Shown here: one piece after another, positions 40,570 through 48,413 of the stretch
Layout: the number at the start of each line of letters is the position of its first letter
Numbering within the stretch: the first letter of the stretch is position 1
Assembly: GCA_949293815.1 (NCBI GenBank)
Contig: CASFEZ010000013.1
Coordinates: 1 to 52,733 of the forward strand
Reading direction: 5' to 3'
Length of the DNA: 52,733 bases
DNA from: an uncultured Eubacteriales bacterium
GTDB taxonomy: Bacteria; Bacillota; Clostridia; Oscillospirales; Acutalibacteraceae
Position numbers and translations under genes: made by a program
Notes under the pieces: generated by a model
Database searches by the model: none
What the model was told of the DNA's origin: nothing
Seen by the model: only the letters and a program-made list of their open reading frames with translations

Positions 40570-40632
40570 CGAGGGACTGTCGCACATAAAAGCTTTTTGC
40601 TTTTGCTTCTTGTGTGATAGCCCTCGTTTTTT
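40570..40632 (+). terminator. Terminator of the micro-gene transcript
   Basis: CGAGGGACTGTCGCACA pairs with TGTGTGATAGCCCTCG, then a T run. It is 15 bases after micro-gene 2 and separates it from the importer operon. Confidence 0.75.
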
Positions 40633-40830
40633 ATTTTCCGGTTTTCGATCTGCGCTGCATGCAGCTGCCCCTTTTTTTTCGGTAATCTGCGCATATTGAG
40701 GCGGCGGTTTTTTGCAGCATCTGAAAAACAATATAAAAAACGGCATCAGTATGAATAATATATAACCCGTTTATGACAGAGTGCACAAGTTTCGATGGAA
40801 GAAACTATCGGATTTTCATATATTTTAGGA

Positions 40831-40859
40831 TTGACAGAAAAAGGAAGAATGTCTATAAT
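40831..40859 (+). promoter_or_regulatory. Consensus sigma-A promoter of the liv operon
   Basis: TTGACA-N17-TATAAT, a perfect match in both hexamers and spacing. It should be very strong unless repressed. Confidence 0.85.
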
Positions 40860-40862
40860 TTA

Positions 40863-40916
40863 GGTATCACAAGTAGAGTAGTGTAGCTATGCGCTCTGCG
40901 TGATTGTGAGCATACC
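40863..40916 (+). promoter_or_regulatory. Structured 5' leader of the liv operon
   Basis: GGTAT-CACAA (40863-40872) pairs exactly with TTGTG...ATACC (40904-40908 and 40912-40916), leaving a 3-base AGC bulge. An inner stem GTAGAG (40873-40878) pairs with CTCTGC (40894-40899; one G-U). It begins at or near the expected transcript start. Confidence 0.4.
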
Positions 40917-40953
40917 GCAAAAACGATATGCACCATTTTATGGAGGTATTTCT

Positions 40954-42171
40954 ATGAAAGTCAAGAAGATTCTTGCACTTGCTCTGGCACTGGTTATGTG
41001 CTTTGCTTTCGCTGCCTGCGGCGACAGCAATACGCCTTCCGACGACGAGGGCGCAACGAGCGAGCAGACGACCGATTCCAACCTTTCCTTTGCCAACGAA
41101 GGCACCCTGAAAATCGGCGGCATCGGTCCGCTGACCGGCGACAATGCCCAGTACGGCATGGCGGTTCAGCTCGGCGCTGAGCTTGCGGTTGCTGAAATCA
41201 ACGCGGCCGGCGGCATCAACGGCTATGAAATTGAGTTCCGTATGGAAGACGATGTCAGCCAGGAAGAAAGAGCTGTTAATGCTTATAACTCCCTGAAGGA
41301 CTGGGGCATGCAGATGCTGATGGGCACCGTTACTTCTACCCCTTGCAAAGCGGTATCCTCCGAAACCGAAGTGGACAATATGTTCCTGCTGACTCCCTCC
41401 GGTTCCTCCGTGGACTGCATTGAGCCTGATACGGCGTTCCGTGTCTGCTTCTCCGACCCCAACCAGGGGCTCGGTGCTGCGGACTATATCGCGGACAACC
41501 AGCTTGCCACAAAGATTGGTGTTATCTACAACAGCTCTGATACCTATTCTACCGGTATCAAAGATAAGTTTGTAGAAGAAGCTGCCGCCAAGGGGCTTGA
41601 TGTTGTTGCCGAGGAAGCGTTCACCAACGACAGCGCTACCGACTTTAACGCGCAGATTACCAACATTCGTGCCGCAGGCGCAGAATTGATTTTCCTGCCT
41701 ATTTACTATACGCCCGCATCCCTGATTATGTCTCAGGCAAGCGCCATGGGCTACACCCCGCTGTACTTTGGCAGCGACGGTATGGATGGCATTCTGGGCA
41801 TGGACAACATCGACACAGCTCTGGTGGAAGGCGTTATGTACTTAACTCCTTTCATCGAAAGCTCCACCGATGAAGTAACTGCCGGTTTCGTATCCGCGTT
41901 CAAGGCTGCGTATCCGAGCCAGCTGCAATATATGAATCAGTTCGCCGCTGATGCTTATGATGCCATGTACATCATCAAGGCTGCTGCTGAAAAAGCCGGC
42001 ATAACGGCGGATATGTCCGTTTCCGACATCGGCACCGCTATGGCTACTGCCATGACCGAAATCACCGTCAACGGTGTTACCGGTACCGGCATCACCTGGG
42101 ACGCTTCCGGTGAGCCGACCAAAGAACCGCGTGTTGCTATCATCAGAAACGGTGAAGTTGCTGCCGCATAA
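40954..42171 (+). CDS. livK: Branched-chain amino acid ABC transporter, substrate-binding lipoprotein
   Basis: A 405-residue exported lipoprotein, signal MKVKKILALALALVMCFAFA with lipid-carrying Cys22 (AAC). The mature part is a Leu/Ile/Val-type periplasmic-binding fold: LKIGGIGPLTGDNAQYGMAV, ELAVAEINAAGGINGYEIEF, DDVSQEERAVNAYNSL, LLTPSGSSVD, FRVCFSDPNQGLGAADYI and the inter-lobe YNSSDTYSTGIKDKF. It captures the amino acid (or a related small solute) for the LivHM channel. GGAGG is seven bases before the ATG at 40954; the in-frame codons upstream cover the leader. The family also carries urea and short amides, so the substrate is probable, not proven. Confidence 0.93.
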   Translation: MKVKKILALALALVMCFAFAACGDSNTPSDDEGATSEQTTDSNLSFANEGTLKIGGIGPLTGDNAQYGMAVQLGAELAVAEINAAGGINGYEIEFRMEDDVSQEERAVNAYNSLKDWGMQMLMGTVTSTPCKAVSSETEVDNMFLLTPSGSSVDCIEPDTAFRVCFSDPNQGLGAADYIADNQLATKIGVIYNSSDTYSTGIKDKFVEEAAAKGLDVVAEEAFTNDSATDFNAQITNIRAAGAELIFLPIYYTPASLIMSQASAMGYTPLYFGSDGMDGILGMDNIDTALVEGVMYLTPFIESSTDEVTAGFVSAFKAAYPSQLQYMNQFAADAYDAMYIIKAAAEKAGITADMSVSDIGTAMATAMTEITVNGVTGTGITWDASGEPTKEPRVAIIRNGEVAAA

Positions 42172-42195
42172 CGGTTTTTGAAAATGAAATGGCGT

Positions 42196-42222
42196 GGGTA
42201 TGCCGCGAAAAGCGGCATACCC
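42196..42222 (+). promoter_or_regulatory. Intercistronic hairpin between livK and livH
   Basis: GGGTATGCCGC and GCGGCATACCC form a perfect 11-bp stem with a GAAAA loop, with no T run directly after. This is the usual position of a hairpin that protects the binding-protein mRNA or lowers read-through into the permease genes. Confidence 0.65.
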
Positions 42223-42365
42223 TGCTTTGGGATTTTTCGGTTATTATCAAAAGTTTTGAAACATTGGATTTAACCGATCGGATGAAAGCGAAACCCGATG
42301 TTTCAAGACTTTTGCTATTATATTCGGAATGCACAAAGAATGTTCTGTCAAGAGGAGTTGGAATT

Positions 42366-43247
42366 ATGAAATTCCTTTCGCAGCTGATTTCCGGCGTGAG
42401 CCTGGGGAGCATTTATTCTCTGATTGCTCTGGGCTATACCATGGTTTACGGAATCGCGAAAATGTTGAATTTTGCCCACGGCGATGTGATTATGGTCGGC
42501 GCTTTTGTGGTGTATACCGCCTGCGTCGCCGGCGGTCTTTCACCGTTTTTCGGCGTGCTGATTGCCGTTGTTTGCTGTACGCTGCTGGGCGTTGTTATTG
42601 AACGGCTGGCGTACAAGCCCCTGCGCTCGGCAGCCTCACTGGCGGTGCTGATTACCGCCATCGGCGTCAGCTACTTTTTGCAGAACATGGCTCTTTTGAT
42701 TTTCGGCTCCGACACCAAGCAGTTTTCATCGGTGGTTTCCCTGCCGTCGGTTACGCTGGCGGACGGAAGCCTGACCATTTCCGGCGAAACCATTGTGACC
42801 ATTGTGCTCTCTCTGATTATCATGGTCTGCCTGTATTTGTTTATCAACCGCTCAAAGCCCGGTAAAGCTATGCTGGCGGTGTCCGAGGATAAGGGTGCGG
42901 CGCAGCTGATGGGCATCAATGTCAACGCCATGATTGCGCTGACCTTTGCCATTGGATCCGCGCTGGCTGCCATAGCCGGTGCACTGCTGTGCTCCTCATA
43001 TCCCGCGCTCAGCCCCTATACCGGCGCCATGCCCGGCATTAAGGCGTTTGTTGCTGCGGTATTCGGCGGCATCGGCTCCATCCCCGGCGCCATGGTCGGC
43101 GGTGTGCTGCTGGGGGTCATTGAAAATCTAAGTAAGGGCTATATTTCCTCCCAGCTTTCCGATGCGATTGTGTTTGCCGTTCTGATTCTGGTGTTGCTCA
43201 TTAAGCCTACCGGCATAATGGGCAAGAAGATCAACGAGAAAGTTTGA
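42366..43247 (+). CDS. livH: Branched-chain amino acid ABC transporter permease LivH
   Basis: A 293-residue membrane permease with about eight helices. LivH hallmarks: SGVSLGSIYSLIALGYTMVY, GIAKMLNFAHGDVIMVGAF, ERLAYKPLR, AVSEDKGAAQLMGINVN (the EAA-like loop contacting the ATPase), and GGIGSIPGAMVGGVLLGVIE. AGGAG lies eight bases before the ATG at 42366; the long in-frame upstream extension covers the intercistronic hairpin and was rejected. It pairs with LivM eight bases downstream to form the channel. Confidence 0.94.
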   Translation: MKFLSQLISGVSLGSIYSLIALGYTMVYGIAKMLNFAHGDVIMVGAFVVYTACVAGGLSPFFGVLIAVVCCTLLGVVIERLAYKPLRSAASLAVLITAIGVSYFLQNMALLIFGSDTKQFSSVVSLPSVTLADGSLTISGETIVTIVLSLIIMVCLYLFINRSKPGKAMLAVSEDKGAAQLMGINVNAMIALTFAIGSALAAIAGALLCSSYPALSPYTGAMPGIKAFVAAVFGGIGSIPGAMVGGVLLGVIENLSKGYISSQLSDAIVFAVLILVLLIKPTGIMGKKINEKV

Positions 43248-43255
43248 GGTGACGG

Positions 43256-44371
43256 ATGATGGCTAAAAATCTAAATGTTTCTCCGCTCTCGAACCAGAAA
43301 AAAGGGCTGCGTCCGGTAACAAAAAAGAACTTTATTACCTACGCGATGGTGATTGCCTTTTTCATTTTGTTCCAGACGCTGATGTCTACCGATAATTTGA
43401 AAAATGCCTATCAGAGCCTTTTGGTGCCGATTTGCACCAATGTGATTATGGCTCTCTCTCTGAATTTGGTGGTCGGCGTTTTGGGTGAGCTGAGCCTGGG
43501 ACACGCAGGGTTCATGTGTATCGGCGCCTATGCAGGTTCCTTTTTCTCTGTGCTGACCGAAGAGGTTATTCCCATAACCTGGCTGCGTTTTACGCTGGCT
43601 TTTGCAGTAGCTGCCATTGCCGCTGCCATTGCGGGTATTTTAATCGGCATTCCCGTGCTGCGGCTTCGCGGCGACTATCTGGCCATTGTGACGCTGGCAT
43701 TTGGTGAAATCATTAAATCCATTGTCAATGTGCTGTATATCGGCGTTGATTCCGAGGGACTGCATATCGCCATGAGCTCCTCCAATCTCAACCTTTTAGA
43801 GGACGGCAAAGAGATTTTGCGCGGACCGCAGGGTATATCCAATACGCCGCGGGATTCTACTTTTTTCATCGGCTTTATTCTGGTTATGCTGACGCTGCTG
43901 ATTGTGACCAACCTGATGGATTCCCGCACCGGCCGCGCCATTATGTCTATCCGTGACAACCGCATTGCTGCCGAATCCATCGGCATCAATATTACCGGCT
44001 ATAAGCTGCTGGTCTTTACGCTTTCCGCCGCTATCGCCGGCTGCGCGGGCGTGCTGTATTCCCATAACCTGTCCTCCCTGACGGCGAATACCAATAACTT
44101 TGGTTACAATATGTCCATTACCATTCTGGTTTATGTGGTGCTGGGCGGCTTGGGCAATGTGCGCGGCTCCATTATTGCCGCCGCCGTGCTGTACGCCCTG
44201 CCGGAGCTTCTTCGCGGGCTGCGCGATTACCGTATGCTGATTTATTCCATCCTTTTGATTGCGATGATGATTTTCAGCAACGGCGCGTTCTTTGTACAGC
44301 TGCGCGAGAAGATTGCATTCCGCTTTAAGCGCCGCACCGCGCAAGATGCAATTCCGGGGAGGGTGGAATAA
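43256..44371 (+). CDS. livM: Branched-chain amino acid ABC transporter permease LivM
   Basis: A 371-residue permease with an extended N-terminus of about 30 polar residues before the first helix. Family marks: ALSLNLVVGVLGELSLGHAG, FMCIGAYAG, LRLRGDYLAIVTLAFGEI, RGPQGI, the EAA-like SIRDNRIAAESIGINITGYK, and VLGGLGNVRGSIIAAAVLYA. The ATG at 43256 is six bases after GAGG, and a second ATG follows in frame at 43259. It forms the channel with LivH. The stop codon is one base from the LivG start. Confidence 0.94.
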   Translation: MMAKNLNVSPLSNQKKGLRPVTKKNFITYAMVIAFFILFQTLMSTDNLKNAYQSLLVPICTNVIMALSLNLVVGVLGELSLGHAGFMCIGAYAGSFFSVLTEEVIPITWLRFTLAFAVAAIAAAIAGILIGIPVLRLRGDYLAIVTLAFGEIIKSIVNVLYIGVDSEGLHIAMSSSNLNLLEDGKEILRGPQGISNTPRDSTFFIGFILVMLTLLIVTNLMDSRTGRAIMSIRDNRIAAESIGINITGYKLLVFTLSAAIAGCAGVLYSHNLSSLTANTNNFGYNMSITILVYVVLGGLGNVRGSIIAAAVLYALPELLRGLRDYRMLIYSILLIAMMIFSNGAFFVQLREKIAFRFKRRTAQDAIPGRVE

Positions 44372-44372
44372 G

Positions 44373-45158
44373 ATGGCAGTACAGGAAGCATTAGGCAATA
44401 CAGCTTTGCTGGAAGTTAAAAATCTGGGCATCACCTTCGGCGGTCTGCACGCCGTGGAGAATTTTAACCTGACGCTGCAAAAAGGCGATTTATACGGCTT
44501 AATCGGTCCCAACGGAGCGGGAAAAACCACCGTGTTTAACCTGCTGACAGGTGTATACAAGCCCACAGCCGGCACCTTTTTTCTGGACGGCAAGGAACTG
44601 AAAGGCAAAAAGCCCGCAGAAATCAATAAAATGGGTGTTGCCCGAACCTTTCAGAACATTCGTCTGTTCCAAAATCTGTCGGTTCTGGATAATGTTAAGG
44701 TCGGGTTGCATAACCAAATGAAATATACAACCCTGACCGGTATCCTGCGCCTGCCCGGCTATTTCAAATCCGAAAGGAAAATGAACGAGCGGGCAGTAGA
44801 ATTGCTGTCGGTATTTGAACTGGAGGGTTCGCTTGATACGCTTGCGTCCAATCTGCCCTACGGCAAACAGAGAAAGCTGGAAATTGCCCGTGCCATTGCC
44901 ACGAACCCGAAGCTGCTGCTTTTGGACGAACCGGCGGCGGGCATGAACCCCAACGAAACCCAGGAGCTGATGGAAACCATCCGCCTGATTCGCGACCGCT
45001 TTGATTTGACCGTATTGGTTATTGAGCACGATATGAGCCTGGTTGCCGGTATCTGCGAACAGATTACTGTGTTGAATTTCGGTACCGAGCTGGCCAAGGG
45101 GAAAACCGAAGAGGTTTTGAAGGATCCCGAGGTTATCAAGGCGTATCTGGGTGAATAA
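44373..45158 (+). CDS. livG: Branched-chain amino acid ABC transporter ATPase LivG
   Basis: A 261-residue ABC ATPase. Walker A GPNGAGKT (45-52), the LivG-type ARTFQNIRLFQNLSVLDNV, the signature LPYGKQRKLEIARA (LSYGxQR form), Walker B LLLLDEPAAGMNP, and the H-loop VLVIEHDMSLV. It powers import together with LivF. GGAGGG lies nine bases before the ATG at 44373. In-frame codons upstream overlap livM and were rejected. Confidence 0.95.
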   Translation: MAVQEALGNTALLEVKNLGITFGGLHAVENFNLTLQKGDLYGLIGPNGAGKTTVFNLLTGVYKPTAGTFFLDGKELKGKKPAEINKMGVARTFQNIRLFQNLSVLDNVKVGLHNQMKYTTLTGILRLPGYFKSERKMNERAVELLSVFELEGSLDTLASNLPYGKQRKLEIARAIATNPKLLLLDEPAAGMNPNETQELMETIRLIRDRFDLTVLVIEHDMSLVAGICEQITVLNFGTELAKGKTEEVLKDPEVIKAYLGE

Positions 45159-45170
45159 GGAGGGCTTTTT

Positions 45171-45881
45171 ATGGCAATGCTGGAAGTACGCAATCTGAAT
45201 GTGTATTTCGGTGTCATTCAGGCGATTAAGGATATTTCCTTTGATGTCAACCAGGGCGAGGTTGTTGCGCTGATTGGCGCAAACGGCGCGGGAAAAACCA
45301 CCACGCTGCATACCGTTACCGGTCTGCTGTCCGCTGAAAGCGGCACCATCTCCCTGGACGGCAAGGACATTACCAAAACGCCTGCCCATAAAATTGTAAG
45401 TATGGGCATGGCACATGTGCCGGAAGGACGGCGGGTATTTGCTTCGCTGTCGGTTTATGATAACTTGAAAATGGGCGCATATACCCGAAAGGATAAAAAA
45501 GAAATTCAAAGCTCATTGGAAATGGTATTTTCCGCTTTCCCCCGTCTGGAAGAACGGCGGAATCAGATTGCCGGTACCCTGTCCGGCGGCGAGCAGCAGA
45601 TGCTGGCTATGGGGCGTGCGTTGATGAGCAAGCCCCGCATTCTGTTAATGGATGAGCCGTCCATGGGGCTTTCTCCTTTGTATGTCAATGAAATTTTTGC
45701 GATTATCGAAAAAATTCAAAGCGAAGGTACAACCGTGCTGCTGGTGGAGCAAAACGCCAAAAAGGCGCTCTCCATTGCCGACCGCGCGTATGTTTTGGAA
45801 ACTGGTCGCATCATTATGGAGGGCAAAGCCAGCGACTTGCTGGAGGACGAACGAGTGCGCAAGGCCTATCTCGGCGCATAA
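45171..45881 (+). CDS. livF: Branched-chain amino acid ABC transporter ATPase LivF
   Basis: A 236-residue ABC ATPase, the usual LivF length. Walker A GANGAGKT, LivF-specific GMAHVPEGRRVFASLSVYDN, signature LSGGEQQMLAMGRALMSKP, Walker B ILLMDEPSMGLSP and H-loop-like VLLVEQNAKKAL (Gln in place of His, as in other LivF proteins). AAGGAGG lies before the ATG. Last gene of the operon; the terminator at 45902 follows. Confidence 0.95.
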   Translation: MAMLEVRNLNVYFGVIQAIKDISFDVNQGEVVALIGANGAGKTTTLHTVTGLLSAESGTISLDGKDITKTPAHKIVSMGMAHVPEGRRVFASLSVYDNLKMGAYTRKDKKEIQSSLEMVFSAFPRLEERRNQIAGTLSGGEQQMLAMGRALMSKPRILLMDEPSMGLSPLYVNEIFAIIEKIQSEGTTVLLVEQNAKKALSIADRAYVLETGRIIMEGKASDLLEDERVRKAYLGA

Positions 45882-45901
45882 TTACAATATTTTACTACGG
45901 C

Positions 45902-45947
45902 AAATACCGCAAAACGGCAATGACAACAGCTGTTTTGCGGTATTTTT
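45902..45947 (+). terminator. Terminator of the liv operon
   Basis: AAATACCGCAAAAC pairs exactly with GTTTTGCGGTATTT, and TT and further Ts follow; 20 bases after the livF stop. Confidence 0.88.
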
Positions 45948-45976
45948 GTATTCGATTTTTCCTTTTTTGCTGCCGC

Positions 45977-46005
45977 GTATATCCGTCCGCTTTTTGTCAA
46001 TACTA
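45977..46005 (+). promoter_or_regulatory. Possible forespore (sigma-G/F-type) promoter of the SpoIIQ-like gene
   Basis: GTATA-N17-AATACTA, close to the sigma-G pattern (gHATR, then CATNNTA at 17-18 bases), 34 bases before the ATG. A weaker sigma-A reading, TTGTCA-N16-TAAAAG, overlaps it. Confidence 0.35.
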
Positions 46006-46039
46006 CCAATGAAATTAAAAGCGGAAAGGATGTTTTGCG

Positions 46040-46747
46040 ATGTATTCAAAAAAGAAGCTCGCCGTCATTGCGCTGTCGCTTTGCTGCTGCATTGGCATCG
46101 GCGGCGCGGCGTATTACAGCATAACCAAAAATTGGAGCGCACCGTCCACGCAGGAGGATGCGTTTGAACCGCCCACCGGGTATTCCCGAACAACGACCGC
46201 AGCCCCGTTGTATACCGACCCGACAGAACCGCTGGTAACGGAGAATACCGGCAATGTACAAATCAGCGAAAACGCCGAAACCGAAGAAGCGCCGGAAAAT
46301 ACCGAAAGCAATACGGTCAGCGGTACGCTGCCCCGTCCGGATTATTTTGAATTGCCGTTGGGGCTGGATATTGTGCAGGATTACAGTGTGGCGGAGCCGG
46401 TGTTTAATTCCACCATGGGCGATTGGCGCACCCACGCCGGTGTGGATTTTGCCGGTGTTATCGGCGACCCGGTCAAGGCTTCGGCGGCGGGGTTTGTTAC
46501 CGATGTGTATGACGACCCAATGTACGGTGTGGTGATGGAAATTGACCACGGCGGCGGCATTACCGCAAAATACTGTGGTCTGGGCAAAGGCAGTACCATT
46601 GCCGTTGGCACCGAGGTCAAAACCAACGATACCATTGGATATTTGGGCACTGTCCCCTGCGAGGCCGATGCGGGTGCGCACCTGCATATGGAAATGACCG
46701 AAAACGGAGAAACGGTGGACCCTCTGGTGCTGTTTGAGCTGGCATAA
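46040..46747 (+). CDS. spoIIQ: SpoIIQ-like M23 (LytM) peptidase-domain membrane protein
   Basis: A 235-residue protein with one N-terminal helix (about 7-27), a Thr/Glu/Pro-rich linker (35-100) and a C-terminal LytM domain (about 110-230). The domain reads like SpoIIQ: DIVQDYSVAEPVFNSTMGDW, then THAGVDFAGVIGDPVKASAA, and AGAHLHMEMTENGETVDP. Zinc ligands His132, Asp136 and His216 of HLH are present, as in clostridial SpoIIQ; the Bacillus protein has lost one. SpoIIQ is made in the forespore and locks it to the mother-cell SpoIIIAH. AAAGGA is nine bases before the ATG. SpoIIIAH is not in this window, so a vegetative M23 hydrolase remains the alternative. Confidence 0.75.
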   Translation: MYSKKKLAVIALSLCCCIGIGGAAYYSITKNWSAPSTQEDAFEPPTGYSRTTTAAPLYTDPTEPLVTENTGNVQISENAETEEAPENTESNTVSGTLPRPDYFELPLGLDIVQDYSVAEPVFNSTMGDWRTHAGVDFAGVIGDPVKASAAGFVTDVYDDPMYGVVMEIDHGGGITAKYCGLGKGSTIAVGTEVKTNDTIGYLGTVPCEADAGAHLHMEMTENGETVDPLVLFELA

Positions 46748-46782
46748 CGCCGCAAAGATAAAAAGCATATCAAAAAGCAAAG

Positions 46783-46813
46783 CGCCGCTCTTTCCGCAAA
46801 GGAAAGGGCGGCG
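46783..46813. terminator. Bidirectional terminator
   Basis: CGCCGCTCTTTCC and GGAAAGGGCGGCG flank a GCAAA loop between the SpoIIQ-like gene and the convergent 112-residue protein gene. T-rich sequence (CTTTGCTTTTTG) follows on the minus strand. Confidence 0.7.
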
Positions 46814-46858
46814 TTATTTCGGGTAATATTTATTGTTAGCAGATAGCCTGGCAGCGTT

Positions 46859-47197
46859 TTACCCCTGTGCACCGGCGGAAAGCGAAGCGGTGGTGCCGGG
46901 CAGGGCGTTTTCTTCGTATTGCTCCGTTATGCCGCTGCCTACCTCCGCTTCCCGCGGGGTGCGCTGCGCCAGATTCTGCCAGACATCCGTCAAAAGAAAA
47001 ACCACGCAGAAAATCAGCACCGCAGCAATGGCGGCGGCAATTTTGCCGCGTGTGCTGAGTTTTGGCTTTTCTGCTTCCACAGGGAACGAATGCCCGTCAG
47101 ATGCGGCGGCAGGGTAGTCCTTGCGGAAAGAATAATAACCTTTGGTGCGCGATGGTTTGCGCCGCAGCTGTGGGCGCTCCTTTTTTGATTTTGCCAT
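46859..47197 (-). CDS. Small single-pass membrane protein
   Basis: A 112-residue protein I do not recognise. A basic cytoplasmic N-terminus (KSKKERPQLRRKPSRTKGYY) is followed by one helix (about 52-70, IAAAIAAVLIFCVVFLLTDV) and a 40-residue polar tail. GGTGG precedes the ATG at 47197, and its start is two bases past the stop of the RnfD-like gene, so it is translationally coupled to it and may be its partner or assembly factor. It is not a known Rnf or Nqr subunit by eye. Confidence 0.75.
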   Translation of the reverse strand: MAKSKKERPQLRRKPSRTKGYYSFRKDYPAAASDGHSFPVEAEKPKLSTRGKIAAAIAAVLIFCVVFLLTDVWQNLAQRTPREAEVGSGITEQYEENALPGTTASLSAGAQG

Positions 47198-47199
47198 TT

Positions 47200-48279
47200 T
47201 TATCGACCACCTTCGCCGCGTTCTGACGCAATATCGTCAATATACCGTTCCTGTTCTTCCGGGGTAATCCATTTGCGCCGACCTGCGGCCCCCTTTTTTG
47301 GCTTTTTCAGCAGCGCGGAACGGTTGAGAATCTCGGAAAACACATTAACCGCCAACGCAGCCAAACAGGCGCTGTCCTCCAATATCGGCACATAACGCAG
47401 CAGCATGGTCAACAGTCCGGCGATAACGCCGCACAGACCTGCCAAAACCGGATTTTTCGGTTGGTACCGTGCTTCGGACAATACAAAAATCATCAAAAAT
47501 AAACCGCAGCCGCCGCTCAGTTCAAACAGCAGCGAACCGCCGGCTGACAGACCGGCTCTGCGGACAAACAGCGCAAAGATGCCGACTGTCAGCGTATACG
47601 CCAGCGGCAGAACCGCTTCCGCGGGACGGCGCAGCAGCCGGTAAAGCAGCGCGGTCAGCATCAGCAAAAGACAGGTGCTGCCCATCGGTCCCGCCGTATT
47701 GCCGGTCAAAAGATCCACATATCCCAGCCGCAGCGCTGCTGCTGCGTCGCTATTTTGTAAAATTTTCAGCACAGAATCCGTAACGGCCGGGCTTGCCGCC
47801 CCTGCCGCCGCATCCGGCACAGGATAATCGAAAGCCGCGCCGGAGAAAACAACCGTCAAAACAGCAATTGCCAAAAGCGCTGCCGACAGCCCGTCGGCGC
47901 GGTAAATGGTTGGTTTTTTGGTTAAAATCGGGTATATCGCCCGAACCAGAATGACGCAGACAAAAATAACAATCGCCGGAAGATACGGTGCAATGGACGC
48001 GGGCATCACCAGTGCGGTGATTACACCCGCCAGGGCGGATGAAACCAGGTCAAAAGGCATGTTATCCGGCTTGTAGACCGCTTTTAATACCAACGAGGCG
48101 ACCACATCTGCTGCCAGCGCCGCCAGCGCGGTAAAAATAATCAGCCGTACGGCGCCTCCTCCGTAGTAGTACCAGGCCATAACACAGGCAAACAGCAGCA
48201 AAATGGCGCGGTCTATTACCGGCGCATACGGGTTTTGCCTGTTTTGTGTGTGCTTTGCGTGAATAACACGAGAACCCAT
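47200..48279 (-). CDS. RnfD/NqrB-like membrane protein (orphan)
   Basis: A 359-residue polytopic protein of the NQR2/RnfD group, part of ion-pumping flavin complexes elsewhere. Evidence: DGLSAALLAIAVL, the family segment YVDLLTGNTAGPMGSTCLLL (188-207), and about eight to nine helices. The covalent FMN threonine of canonical RnfD (SGAT) is not clear; the nearest stretch is DAAAGAASPAV (156-166). No rnfC, G, E, A or B gene is adjacent. The polar C-terminal tail is 45 residues, with EEQERYIDDIASERGEGGR at the end. GGGAGG lies before the ATG at 48279; in-frame extension upstream would run into the mecA gene. Confidence 0.7.
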   Translation of the reverse strand: MGSRVIHAKHTQNRQNPYAPVIDRAILLLFACVMAWYYYGGGAVRLIIFTALAALAADVVASLVLKAVYKPDNMPFDLVSSALAGVITALVMPASIAPYLPAIVIFVCVILVRAIYPILTKKPTIYRADGLSAALLAIAVLTVVFSGAAFDYPVPDAAAGAASPAVTDSVLKILQNSDAAAALRLGYVDLLTGNTAGPMGSTCLLLMLTALLYRLLRRPAEAVLPLAYTLTVGIFALFVRRAGLSAGGSLLFELSGGCGLFLMIFVLSEARYQPKNPVLAGLCGVIAGLLTMLLRYVPILEDSACLAALAVNVFSEILNRSALLKKPKKGAAGRRKWITPEEQERYIDDIASERGEGGR

Positions 48280-48349
48280 AGCTACCTCCCAATACGGCGC
48301 AAACGACCGTTGTATCTGTAAGAATCCGTTGATTTCCAATATTTTTGCA

Positions 48350-48378
48350 TTGAACAAAGCGGAGAAGCGGAATATGAT
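48350..48378 (+). promoter_or_regulatory. Promoter of the MecA-like gene
   Basis: TTGAAC-N17-TATGAT, 35 bases before the ATG at 48414. Confidence 0.6.
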
Positions 48379-48413
48379 AGTAATGTAACAACCAATCGAC
48401 AGGGGAGAAACGG

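Larger units (their letters stand above)
40555..40953. other. Intergenic region before the amino acid importer
   Basis: This 399-base stretch carries the micro-gene terminator, then about 200 AT-rich bases in which I see no supported gene or known RNA motif. Next is the perfect-consensus importer promoter and a structured leader of about 85 bases. The T-box element UGGNACCGCG is absent. Confidence 0.5.

Noticed and set aside
40860-40953. T-box leader before the liv operon
   Set aside because: The conserved UGGNACCGCG element and the specifier layout are absent.
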